The notes below the pieces were generated by a model, which ran no database searches, was not told the DNA's origin, and was given only the letters and a program-made list of their open reading frames with translations. Shown in pieces: positions 31,501-37,717 of a DNA stretch of 39,541 bases. The DNA is taken from the IMG/VR virus record IMGVR_UViG_3300044821_000134, positions 1 to 39,541 of that record. One strand, written 5' to 3'. Numbering within the stretch: position 1 is the first letter of the stretch; each line of letters begins with the position of its first letter. Both the position numbers and the translations under genes were made by a program. Source of the DNA: a virus.

Positions 31501-32367
31501 ATGAGCCAGTTCACCGACTACGCCGAGAACAAGCTCGCCGACTACCTGCGCGGCCAGGGCTCGGCGTTCCTGCCGGGCACGCTCTACGCGGCCCTGGCCA
31601 GCGCCGCGAGCGACAGCGCCATCACCGAGATCACGGGCACTGGCTATGCGCGCCAGCCGCTGACGCGGGCGCTGGCCACCTGGGCCGGCACGCAGGCGGC
31701 CGGCAGCACGACGGCGAGCTCGGGCACCAGCCACACGACGAGCAACAACAACACGATCAACTACGGCAGCGCCGGCAGCGCCTGGGGCTCGGTGACGCAC
31801 GTCGTCATCTACGACGCGATCACCTCCGGCAACCCGATCGCCTACTTCCCGCTGGCCACGGCGCTGACGGTGAACAACGGCGACCCGGTGAGCTTCGCGG
31901 CCGCGTCGGTGGCCTTCACGCTCGGCGTCTCAGGTGGCTGCACCGACTACCTGGCCAACAAGCTGATCGACCTGATCTTTCGCGGGCAGGCCTACACCTG
32001 GCCGGCGACGGTCTACGAGGCGCTCTTCACCGCGGCGCCGACCAACGCCGGCGGCGGCACCGAGGTCTCGGGCGGCAGCTACGCGCGGGTGGCGCTGACG
32101 CCGAGCCTGGCCAACATCAGCGGCACGCAGGGCGCGGGCACCACGGTGGCCAGCAGCGGCACGCTCGGCAAGATCAGCAACAACGGCGCGCTCACCTTCC
32201 CGGCGCCCTCGGCGAACTGGGGAACGATCGTCGCCGCCGGCGAATACGACGCGAGCACGGTCGGCAACCTGCTCTTCTATGCGCCGCTGAACACCAGCAA
32301 GTCGATCCTGAGCGGCGCCAGCGCGCCGGTCTTCAATGCCGCGACGCGCAGCTGGACCTTGGCCTGA
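31501..32367 (+). CDS. Tail protein with tandemly duplicated domain
   Basis: 288 residues made of two related halves. FTDYAENKLADYLRGQ...LPGTLYAALASAAS...GYARQPLT is echoed by CTDYLANKLIDLIFRGQ...WPATVYEALFTAAPT...SYARVALT, each ending with a WG(S/T) beta-rich stretch and PLAT/PLNT. The domain occurs singly in other phage tail genes. Probably a tip or fibre protein. Confidence 0.75.
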   Translation: MSQFTDYAENKLADYLRGQGSAFLPGTLYAALASAASDSAITEITGTGYARQPLTRALATWAGTQAAGSTTASSGTSHTTSNNNTINYGSAGSAWGSVTHVVIYDAITSGNPIAYFPLATALTVNNGDPVSFAAASVAFTLGVSGGCTDYLANKLIDLIFRGQAYTWPATVYEALFTAAPTNAGGGTEVSGGSYARVALTPSLANISGTQGAGTTVASSGTLGKISNNGALTFPAPSANWGTIVAAGEYDASTVGNLLFYAPLNTSKSILSGASAPVFNAATRSWTLA

Positions 32368-32382
32368 TCGGAGACATCGACC

Positions 32383-32790
32383 ATGACCCTCGACGTCGAC
32401 GATGACAGCGGGCCGGTGCCGTTCGACGGCCGGCCGGACGAAGCCGCCACGGAGAACCCGACGACGATCGCCGCGATCACCGCGCGGCTCAACCGGGGCG
32501 GCCAGCGGATGGCGCGCTTCGAGCTGCGCATGAAGAACCTCGAGGACTCGGTCAGGGCCAACACCGCGCTGACCAAGGCCGACCACGACATGACGCAGGA
32601 GATCCGCGACTTCATCACCAACGTCAAAACCGGCATCTACGCCGTCGCCAGGTTCGGGCGTGGCCTGGCCAGGCTCGGCATCTGGATGCGCAGGGCGGTG
32701 CTGTGGGCCGGGCCGCCGATCGGCATCGTCGTGGCCGCCTGGCACGGCGCCGGCGACGCGATCAAGAGCTGGCTCCACTGGGGGAACTGA
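32383..32790 (+). CDS. Small membrane-anchored coiled-coil protein
   Basis: 135 residues. An acidic N-terminus, a coiled-coil region (about 45-80, RFELRMKNLEDSVRANTALT) and a C-terminal hydrophobic segment (about 103-122). The layout resembles XhlA-like lysis accessory proteins and it directly precedes the holin, so a lysis role is plausible. Confidence 0.6.
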   Translation: MTLDVDDDSGPVPFDGRPDEAATENPTTIAAITARLNRGGQRMARFELRMKNLEDSVRANTALTKADHDMTQEIRDFITNVKTGIYAVARFGRGLARLGIWMRRAVLWAGPPIGIVVAAWHGAGDAIKSWLHWGN

Positions 32791-32794
32791 AATC

Positions 32795-33082
32795 ATGAAA
32801 CAAGCGATCAGGCAGATGCTCACCGGCCGCGACAACCTCACCGTCGACGCGTTTCGCGTGCTGGCCATCGTCGCCGTCATCGTCGGGCTCGTGCTCGAGT
32901 GCGCGGTGGTGTTCTTCAAGCTCGCGGGGCAGACCTTCAGCCTGCAGGAGTACGGCATCGGCTTCGGCGCGTTGCTGCTCGCCGCCGGCGGCGCGCTGAA
33001 GCTCAAGGCCGACACCGAGCCGAGCGACTCGATGTCGATCACCACCAAGACCGAGACCAACGTGACGGAGACCTCGAAGTGA
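32795..33082 (+). CDS. Holin-like protein
   Basis: 95 residues from the ATG at 32795. Two transmembrane segments (FRVLAIVAVIVGLVLECAVVFF and YGIGFGALLLAAGGALKL) and a polar tail, directly before the endolysin, which it overlaps by GTGA. A pore-forming role in the inner membrane is inferred from shape and position. Confidence 0.75.
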   Translation: MKQAIRQMLTGRDNLTVDAFRVLAIVAVIVGLVLECAVVFFKLAGQTFSLQEYGIGFGALLLAAGGALKLKADTEPSDSMSITTKTETNVTETSK

Positions 33083-33705
33083 CCACCGCCATCATCACCG
33101 TGGCGGCGCTCGTTGCCGCCGGCCTGCAGCCGACGCAGGCGCGCCTCTTTGCCGAGCCGCTGCAGAAGGCCTGCACCGCCTTCGACATCGGCACGCCGGC
33201 GCGCATGGGCGCCTTCGTGGCGCAGTGCCTGGTCGAGAGCCAGGGCTTCACGCGCCTCGAGGAGAACTGCCGCTGGTCGACGCCGGAGCGGATCCTCAAG
33301 TTCTTCCCGCGCGAGGTGCCGAACATCGACGCGGCGATGCAGCTGGTCAACGCGCCGGAGAAGCTGGCCAACGTCGTCTATGCGAACAAGAACGGCAACG
33401 CCGGACCTGAGAGCGGCGACGGCTGGGCCTACCGCGGCCGCGGCGTGCTGATGCTCACCGGGCGGCACAACTACTACGACGCCAGCGTCGAGCTCGGCCG
33501 GCCCTACGTCGAGACGCCCGACCTGGTCGGCATGCCCGAGGACGCATGCCTCACGGCTGCCTGGTTCTGGAACACGCACCGGCTCAACGTGCTGGCAGAC
33601 GCCGGCCTCAGCGACGCGATCACGCGGCAGATCAACGGGCCGGCGATGGACCAGGCGCAGCTGCGCAAGCAACGCACCGAGGAAGCGGTGAGGGCATTCG
33701 CATGA
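33079..33705 (+). CDS. Endolysin, GH19 chitinase-like
   Basis: 208 residues from a GTG at 33079 that overlaps the holin stop. GAFVAQCLVESQGFTRLEENCRW carries the catalytic Glu53 and Glu61/62 of GH19; NGNAGPESGDGWAYRGRGVLMLTGRHNYY is the typical substrate-binding loop. Cleaves the peptidoglycan glycan strand. It has no signal peptide, so it needs the holin. Confidence 0.93.
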   Translation: MTTAIITVAALVAAGLQPTQARLFAEPLQKACTAFDIGTPARMGAFVAQCLVESQGFTRLEENCRWSTPERILKFFPREVPNIDAAMQLVNAPEKLANVVYANKNGNAGPESGDGWAYRGRGVLMLTGRHNYYDASVELGRPYVETPDLVGMPEDACLTAAWFWNTHRLNVLADAGLSDAITRQINGPAMDQAQLRKQRTEEAVRAFA

Positions 33706-34037
33706 GCACAGAAGAACGCATCGACTTCGGCGGCGGCGTCGTGGGCTACTGGCTTGACTGGTCGCCCGATCGCAGCATCCCATCGAACGCGCAGCGGTAT
33801 CAGGGTATAGCTGACATCCCGAGATCGACTCTAGTGCTGGAGCACGCGCACCGCGTCTACGGCACGCCCTGCGAAGGGCATGTTTCTCCTGATGTGCCGA
33901 ACGCGCGCGAGGTGTTTGGCCCTGATCGTCCTCTCTGGCAAGTGCAGAGCTGGGAGCCGCTGACGCTCACGCCAAGCGTCCTTTGCTCGTGCGGCTGGCA
34001 TGGCTACATCACGAACGGCCGCTGGGTCAATTGCTGA
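33702..34037 (+). CDS. Hypothetical protein in the lysis cassette
   Basis: 111 residues, ATGA overlap with the endolysin. The C-terminus WEPLTLTPSVLCSCGWHGYITNGRWVNC recalls DUF6527-type small phage proteins (LSPS, CxCGWHGYI, W at the end). Function unknown. Confidence 0.65.
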   Translation: MSTEERIDFGGGVVGYWLDWSPDRSIPSNAQRYQGIADIPRSTLVLEHAHRVYGTPCEGHVSPDVPNAREVFGPDRPLWQVQSWEPLTLTPSVLCSCGWHGYITNGRWVNC

Positions 34038-34067
34038 ACATCTTTCAACCGCTCAAGGAGCATCACC

Positions 34068-34325
34068 ATGGACTTCCTCATCCCAATCGCGCTTGCCATC
34101 GTTGCGCTGCCGATCCTCGGCGTCGTCGGGCACAAGCTCTGGCTCAAGTACGCGCCCAGCGCCGAGGCCACGGCCTACAGTAAGGGCATCAAGGTCGTGC
34201 AGCAGCTGGCCAGGCTCAACGCCGAGCCGACGGCTGCCGAGAAGGCCAAGGCCGCGGCCGCGCAGGCGAAGGTCGACGCCATGCGCGCCGAGTTCAAGGC
34301 CGAGCTCGCCAAGCTACTGGTGTGA
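34068..34325 (+). CDS. Small membrane protein in the lysis cassette
   Basis: 85 residues with AAGGAG upstream. One N-terminal transmembrane segment (FLIPIALAIVALPILGVVG) and a charged helical tail. It could be a second holin/antiholin or an unrelated small protein. Confidence 0.65.
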   Translation: MDFLIPIALAIVALPILGVVGHKLWLKYAPSAEATAYSKGIKVVQQLARLNAEPTAAEKAKAAAAQAKVDAMRAEFKAELAKLLV

Positions 34326-34876
34326 TGGGCCTGTCGCTCGAGGTCAAGCTGCTCGCCATCCTGGCGCTGCTGGCCGCGCTGTTCGCCGGCGGCCGCGCGC
34401 TGGTGGTGGCGCACGATCGCCGCGCGGTGGCCGACGTCGAGGCGGGCTACGCGCGCCAGGCGCTCAAGGCGACCGAGGCGGCGGTCGCCGAGGGCGACCG
34501 TCGCGACGCGGCACAACAGGAGATCTCGAATGAAGCGCAACGACAGACGGCCTTGGCTCGGGCCCATGCTGGTGACACTGGTCCTGCTCTCGAGCGGCTG
34601 CAGCAGCGCGCCACACTCGCCCTCGGTGGTGGCATCGCCCCGCATCCCGCCGCTGCCGGCGGAAGCGCGCCAGCCGCCGACCCCGCCGGAATGTGCGTCG
34701 ACCTGCTCGGCCGCGTTGGCCAGCTCGCTCGACGCTACGCTGCCATCGCCGACGAGCGCGGCATCGCAGGCAGCGCCTGCCAGGCCAGCTACGAGGCCTT
34801 GAACCCCGCAGCGCAGGCGCCTGCGGGCGCGCCGCTTGCCGCCGCGTCGGCACCCACTACCGGAGATCCACCATGA
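34325..34876 (+). CDS. i-spanin (Rz-like)
   Basis: 183 residues; ATG at 34325 overlaps the previous TGA (a GTG three bases earlier is an alternative). N-terminal signal anchor (LLAILALLAALFAGGRALVV) and a periplasmic helical region (HDRRAVADVEAGYARQALKA...). The C-terminus contains AQAPA from a palindrome. It carries the Rz1-like gene inside it in another frame, the embedded spanin pair arrangement that fuses inner and outer membranes at lysis. Confidence 0.8.
   Translation: MGLSLEVKLLAILALLAALFAGGRALVVAHDRRAVADVEAGYARQALKATEAAVAEGDRRDAAQQEISNEAQRQTALARAHAGDTGPALERLQQRATLALGGGIAPHPAAAGGSAPAADPAGMCVDLLGRVGQLARRYAAIADERGIAGSACQASYEALNPAAQAPAGAPLAAASAPTTGDPP
34530..34802 (+). CDS. o-spanin (Rz1-like lipoprotein), embedded in Rz
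   Basis: 90 residues entirely inside the i-spanin gene, in a different frame. It has a basic start, a hydrophobic segment and a lipobox LLSSGC with the lipidated Cys at 24, followed by a Pro-rich mature part (SPRIPPLPAEARQPPTPPE), all typical of Rz1. Confidence 0.85.
   Translation: MKRNDRRPWLGPMLVTLVLLSSGCSSAPHSPSVVASPRIPPLPAEARQPPTPPECASTCSAALASSLDATLPSPTSAASQAAPARPATRP
34812..34825. repeat. Dispersed 14-bp palindrome copy 7
   Basis: Perfect copy near the 3' end of the i-spanin gene, encoding AQAPAG. Confidence 0.9.
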
Positions 34877-35052
34877 GCGACGACAAGAAGAAGACCGGCC
34901 TCGACCGTAAGCTGATCTCGCTGACCGAGGCCTACGAGGTGCGCGACTGGTGCAAGTCGCTGGGCTGCACCGAGGCGCAGCTGCGCAAGGCAGTGGCGGC
35001 CGTGGGTCCCTCGGCCGCGAAGGTGCGCGCCTGGCTCAAGAGCCAGAAGTAG
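34873..35052 (+). CDS. DUF3606 protein
   Basis: 59 residues from the ATG at 34873. ISLTEAYEVRDWCKSLGCTEAQLRKAVAAVGPSAAKVRAWL is the DUF3606 signature. Small helical protein of unknown role, common in proteobacterial genomes and prophages. Last plus-strand late gene, converging on the lipoprotein gene with a 2-bp gap. Confidence 0.85.
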   Translation: MSDDKKKTGLDRKLISLTEAYEVRDWCKSLGCTEAQLRKAVAAVGPSAAKVRAWLKSQK

Positions 35053-35054
35053 CG

Positions 35055-35441
35055 CTAGTCGACCGAGACGAGGTCGAGGCTCGACTCCCAGCCGAACCTG
35101 ACGACAAGCTCCCACGTGCGCCGCTTGCCGGCTTCGACCTGGACGACGGCCTCGTTGCCGTTCCCGCTGCACAGGCGCCCGGCCATGCGCGCTGCGATCA
35201 CGTGCTCGCCTGGCGGCAGGTATAGGGTCACCTTCTCGTCTCGCTGCAGATCGGCCACCGGTCGGCCGTCGACCAGCACCCGGGCACCGCAGCCGCTGCC
35301 GGCGAAGGTGCTCTCGCGGTGCACGATCAGGATCCCCGTTCCGGGGGCTGCCGTCGTCAGCGTCGTCGCGAACGAGGGCGGTGCACTGGCGCAGCCGGCA
35401 AGGGCGCAGGTGATGAGCAAGGCGGCGAGTCGGTGTTGCAT
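35055..35441 (-). CDS. Lipoprotein at the att end
   Basis: 128 residues from the ATG at 35441. Lipobox LAGC with Cys17 (ALLITCALAGCASAPP), then a small beta domain: TGILIVHRESTFAGSGC, ARVLVDGRPVADLQRDEKVTLYLPPGEHVIAA, similar to DUF2846/PEGA-type surface domains. Reverse orientation next to attP is typical of a prophage-expressed accessory (moron) gene; it may alter the lysogen's envelope. Its upstream DNA contains integrase arm-type repeats. Confidence 0.75.
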   Translation of the reverse strand: MQHRLAALLITCALAGCASAPPSFATTLTTAAPGTGILIVHRESTFAGSGCGARVLVDGRPVADLQRDEKVTLYLPPGEHVIAARMAGRLCSGNGNEAVVQVEAGKRRTWELVVRFGWESSLDLVSVD

Positions 35442-35445
35442 GTCC

Positions 35446-35464
35446 GGGTGACTTCTGGGTGACT
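35446..35464 (+). promoter_or_regulatory. Candidate integrase arm-type sites, left arm
   Basis: GGGTGACT at 35446-35453 and again at 35457-35464, 11 bp apart and in the same orientation as the pair on the other side of the att core. Confidence 0.55.
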
Positions 35465-35548
35465 GGTGTGCGGCGGCATAATGCGCTGCGGGGCGGTGCG
35501 AATGTGTGCCGTTCGTCGCGCTTCCCTCGTAAGAGTGCGAGTCGTTCA

Positions 35549-35595
35549 GGCTACGAACCAAGGGGTCGTGGGTTCGATTCCTGCCAGCCGCGCCA
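35549..35595 (+). other. attP: attP core (3' part of tRNA-Arg(ACG))
   Basis: From GGCTACGAACCAAG (anticodon loop with ACG and the 3' anticodon stem) through GGGTTCGATTCC (T loop) to the encoded CCA at 35595, this is the 3' part of a tRNA-Arg(ACG) gene. The bases before it do not form the 5' half. Phage attP sites commonly copy the tRNA 3' end so that integration leaves a working tRNA. The core is one copy only, flanked by arm-type repeats and 595 bp from the integrase gene. Confidence 0.85.
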
Positions 35596-35618
35596 ATAAA
35601 ATCAAGTAGTTAGACGAC

Positions 35619-35642
35619 GCGCCCCTTCGGGGGCGCTTCCAT
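35619..35642. terminator. GC-rich hairpin after the att core
   Basis: GCGCCCC-TTCG-GGGGCGC stem with a UUCG-type loop, followed by TTCC and ATTT. It could terminate tRNA or late transcripts on the plus strand, or the minus operon on the other strand. Confidence 0.5.
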
Positions 35643-35644
35643 TT

Positions 35645-35664
35645 GGGTGACCGGTTGGGTGACT
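35645..35664 (+). promoter_or_regulatory. Candidate integrase arm-type sites, right arm
   Basis: GGGTGACC at 35645-35652 and GGGTGACT at 35657-35664, 12 bp apart, same orientation as the left pair. Confidence 0.55.
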
Positions 35665-35666
35665 GT

Positions 35667-35909
35667 TCACCGTCTCCTGAGCCGTCGGCTCAGCCAGTCA
35701 AGCGCAAAGGCGAGCAGCTCGTGCCTCCACTGCTGCCAAGTCATGCGGACTTCGTGGACCTCCAGCGTGGTGGCAGTCGTCGCTCTCGCAATCTTTAGGC
35801 GTGGCCGGGTGAGCAGCTGCCGTAGCGTCGGCTCGGGCGGCATGCGCACGAGGCTACCGGGCTCGAAGCCGTGCGGCGTGCTGGTGGTGTAAACGGTTAG
35901 GCGCCTCAT
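35667..35909 (-). CDS. Small basic hypothetical protein
   Basis: 80 residues, last gene of the minus operon; its start overlaps the upstream stop (ATGA). MPPEPTLRQLL...ATTLEVHEVRMTWQQWRHELLAFALDWLSRRLRRR: an N-terminal beta part and a C-terminal amphipathic, Arg-rich helix that may bind DNA or membrane. Not recognised. Confidence 0.6.
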   Translation of the reverse strand: MRRLTVYTTSTPHGFEPGSLVRMPPEPTLRQLLTRPRLKIARATTATTLEVHEVRMTWQQWRHELLAFALDWLSRRLRRR

Positions 35910-36193
35910 CGCTCGGCCGCCGGCTTGGCCGGAGGCTCAATCCCGCGGATCATGTTGAAGGTCGCGTCGACCAGGCCGCCGAGGTTTGCCTGCTGCAGCC
36001 CCTTCCAGAACAGCAGGATGTGCCAGGCATCGCCCACTGGCTTGAGCGTGATGCTGTCGAAGTGGCAGCCGTCGAAGAATGGGTGCGCGCCGCCGGCGTA
36101 GACGAAGACGCAGTCGTTGAAGCGGCATTTGTAGTACTGGTTGCCATCGAGGGCAACCTCCTGATCGGCGAACGTCTTGCCGCTGAACTTCAT
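35906..36193 (-). CDS. Small conserved-type protein next to integrase
   Basis: 95 residues from the ATG at 36193 (ATGA with integrase). YYKCRFNDCVFVYAGGAHPFFDGCHFDSI has the regularly spaced Cys/Phe pattern of a short pentapeptide-like beta-helix, followed by a helix (WHILLFWKGLQQANLGGLVDATF). Similar proteins occur near prophage integrases; function unknown. Confidence 0.7.
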   Translation of the reverse strand: MKFSGKTFADQEVALDGNQYYKCRFNDCVFVYAGGAHPFFDGCHFDSITLKPVGDAWHILLFWKGLQQANLGGLVDATFNMIRGIEPPAKPAAER

Positions 36194-37338
36194 GAATTCA
36201 CGATCCTCAGAATGGTCGTCCGGTCCCGCGTCGCGCTGACCTTGTTGGCGGCGTCGACCAGGCGGGCGATGGTGGCGGTGGCGTAGTGCTGGGGCATGCC
36301 TTGGATGGCGTGGCCGAGCAGCAGGGCGCGGTCTTCTTCGGCGACGCCGGCGTCGCGCAGGCGCTGGGCGTAGGTGTGGCGCAGGTCGTGCACGCGCACC
36401 TGGGGCAGCTTGGCCGCGGTGCGCGCGGTCTGGTAGCCGCTGTTGTTGATGGTGTCGACGGCCGACCAGGCCATCGCAGGCGCCTGCGCCACGTTCTTGA
36501 CGCGCTCGCGCCGCCAGACGAAGACGTGGTCGACGTCGTCGCCGGCGGCCGCGTTGCGCGCGATCGCGCGGGCCTCTTCGACGATGCGCCAGGCCACGTC
36601 GTTGAGCACGAGCACGTGCGGCCGCTTGCTCTTGAACTCCTCGGCCGGGATCAGAAAGACGCTGCGCTCGAGTTCGGGCACCGGGCGCTCCCAGCTCCAG
36701 AGCAGGCCGCAGATGTTGTCGTCGCGGGCGCCGGTGTTCACGGCGAAGGTGACCATGCGCTGCAGGTGCGGCGGCAGGGGCTTGAGCAGCTCGGCCTGCT
36801 CGGCCCAGGTGATGGGATAGGGCTTGCGGCCGCCGCTCTCGTCGAGCATCTCGATCAGGGGCGCGGCGCCGAGCCAGGGCTTGCCGCCGGCGCGCCAGAC
36901 GCGCGCGGCTCGGTTCATGATGGTCCGGGCTACCTCGAGCGATCGGTTGACTGTGGCGGGGGTCTTGCCGGCGACCAGGCGGTCTTCCTTGAACTCCTCG
37001 AAGCTCTGGTCGCAGACGTCGGCCATCGTCAGGCTGCCGACGTAGGGGTCGAGCAGGAGGATGTGATAGGCGATGACGTCGACGGTGCGCACGCCCTTGG
37101 TCTTGCACTCGCTCAGGTAGCGCTTTGCTCCGCTAGCGAACAGGCGCTCATGGCCCGGTCGTAGTTGCTCTTCGCGCCCGGCGTCGACGTCTCGCTGCTT
37201 GCGGATGAGGCAGGCCTCGGCCTCTTCCTGGCTGACCTGGCCGAGGCGGGCGTGGATGCGCTCGCCGTGCCAGACCTTGTCGAGGTGTCGGGTGCCGTCG
37301 GGCTGGAGGTGGACGCCTCGGGTTCGGGTCTTGGCCAT
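36190..37338 (-). CDS. int: Tyrosine integrase
   Basis: 382 residues. Arm/core-binding N-terminal half, then the catalytic domain with R205 (NTGARDDNICGL), H317 and R320 (HDLRHT), H343 (LLLGHA) and nucleophile Y352 (MPQHYAT). All catalytic residues are present. It recombines attP at 35549-35595 with the host tRNA-Arg gene. Contains AQAPA (285-289) from a dispersed palindrome. Its 5' end overlaps the excisionase-like reading frame by 226 bp. Confidence 0.93.
   Translation of the reverse strand: MAKTRTRGVHLQPDGTRHLDKVWHGERIHARLGQVSQEEAEACLIRKQRDVDAGREEQLRPGHERLFASGAKRYLSECKTKGVRTVDVIAYHILLLDPYVGSLTMADVCDQSFEEFKEDRLVAGKTPATVNRSLEVARTIMNRAARVWRAGGKPWLGAAPLIEMLDESGGRKPYPITWAEQAELLKPLPPHLQRMVTFAVNTGARDDNICGLLWSWERPVPELERSVFLIPAEEFKSKRPHVLVLNDVAWRIVEEARAIARNAAAGDDVDHVFVWRRERVKNVAQAPAMAWSAVDTINNSGYQTARTAAKLPQVRVHDLRHTYAQRLRDAGVAEEDRALLLGHAIQGMPQHYATATIARLVDAANKVSATRDRTTILRIVNS
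36475..36488. repeat. Dispersed 14-bp palindrome copy 8
   Basis: Perfect copy inside the integrase gene, encoding AQAPA between the catalytic-domain strands and the HDLRH motif. Confidence 0.9.
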
Positions 37339-37580
37339 GGGGCGTTGTCCTTGTGCTGGCCGGCGGCCTTGCGCTTGGCGATGTCGGTGCGGCCTGGGCG
37401 ACCGTGCTTGGCTTTATACGCCTCGAAGATCGCGTCGAGGTCGAGTCGATCGTAGGCGACACCGTGCGTGCCGTAAGGCACCTCGATCAGGTGCGGCCGC
37501 ACCTCGGTGTCGAAGCGGTTGCGGTCCATGGCCAGGTAGGCCGGGGCGTCGCGCTGGCGGATGACGCGGGGGAGGGTCAT
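37113..37580 (-). CDS. Excisionase-like DNA-binding protein
   Basis: Up to 155 residues from the ATG at 37580. The first 90 are convincing: LPRVIRQRDAPAYLAMDRNRF looks like an excisionase-type winged helix, followed by VAYDRLDLDAIFEAYKAKHGR. Residues after about 95 are Ser/Thr/Pro/Arg-rich, as expected of a shadow of the integrase gene, but no earlier stop exists. Genes of this type usually sit just upstream of integrase and act in directionality. Confidence 0.7.
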   Translation of the reverse strand: MTLPRVIRQRDAPAYLAMDRNRFDTEVRPHLIEVPYGTHGVAYDRLDLDAIFEAYKAKHGRPGRTDIAKRKAAGQHKDNAPWPRPEPEASTSSPTAPDTSTRSGTASASTPASARSARKRPRPASSASSETSTPGAKSNYDRAMSACSLAEQSAT

Positions 37581-37717
37581 GCGGTCGCCGTCTCTGAAAT
37601 TGCCGAGCAGCTCGGGGCCCCCACCCCGAGCCCCTCGCCTCCGGCGAGCGGGAATACCGCGCCCATGGCTTCGCCATCGGCGCAACGCTTCAAAGGAAAG
37701 ACGGCGCTGGCGCTCAT
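37577..37717 (-). CDS. Possible small ORF between RT and excisionase
   Basis: 46 codons, linked to the reverse transcriptase stop by TGATG and to the excisionase-like start by ATGA. The composition is Gly/Ala-rich and overlaps a cluster of strong hairpins, so it may be non-coding spacer that merely stays open. Confidence 0.25.
   Translation of the reverse strand: MSASAVFPLKRCADGEAMGAVFPLAGGEGLGVGAPSCSAISETATA
37610..37683. other. Cluster of three hairpins between DGR and integration genes
   Basis: GCTCGGGG/CCCCGAGC (37610-37631), CTCGCC/GGCGAG (37634-37648) and an 11-bp stem with one mismatch around ATGGC-TTC-GCCAT (37659-37683). May limit readthrough or stabilise the RT transcript's 3' end. 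Confidence 0.55.

Noticed and set aside
35521-35595. Complete tRNA-Arg gene
   Set aside because: Only the part from the anticodon loop to CCA is present; the preceding bases do not form acceptor, D-arm or the 5' anticodon stem, so it is an att remnant.
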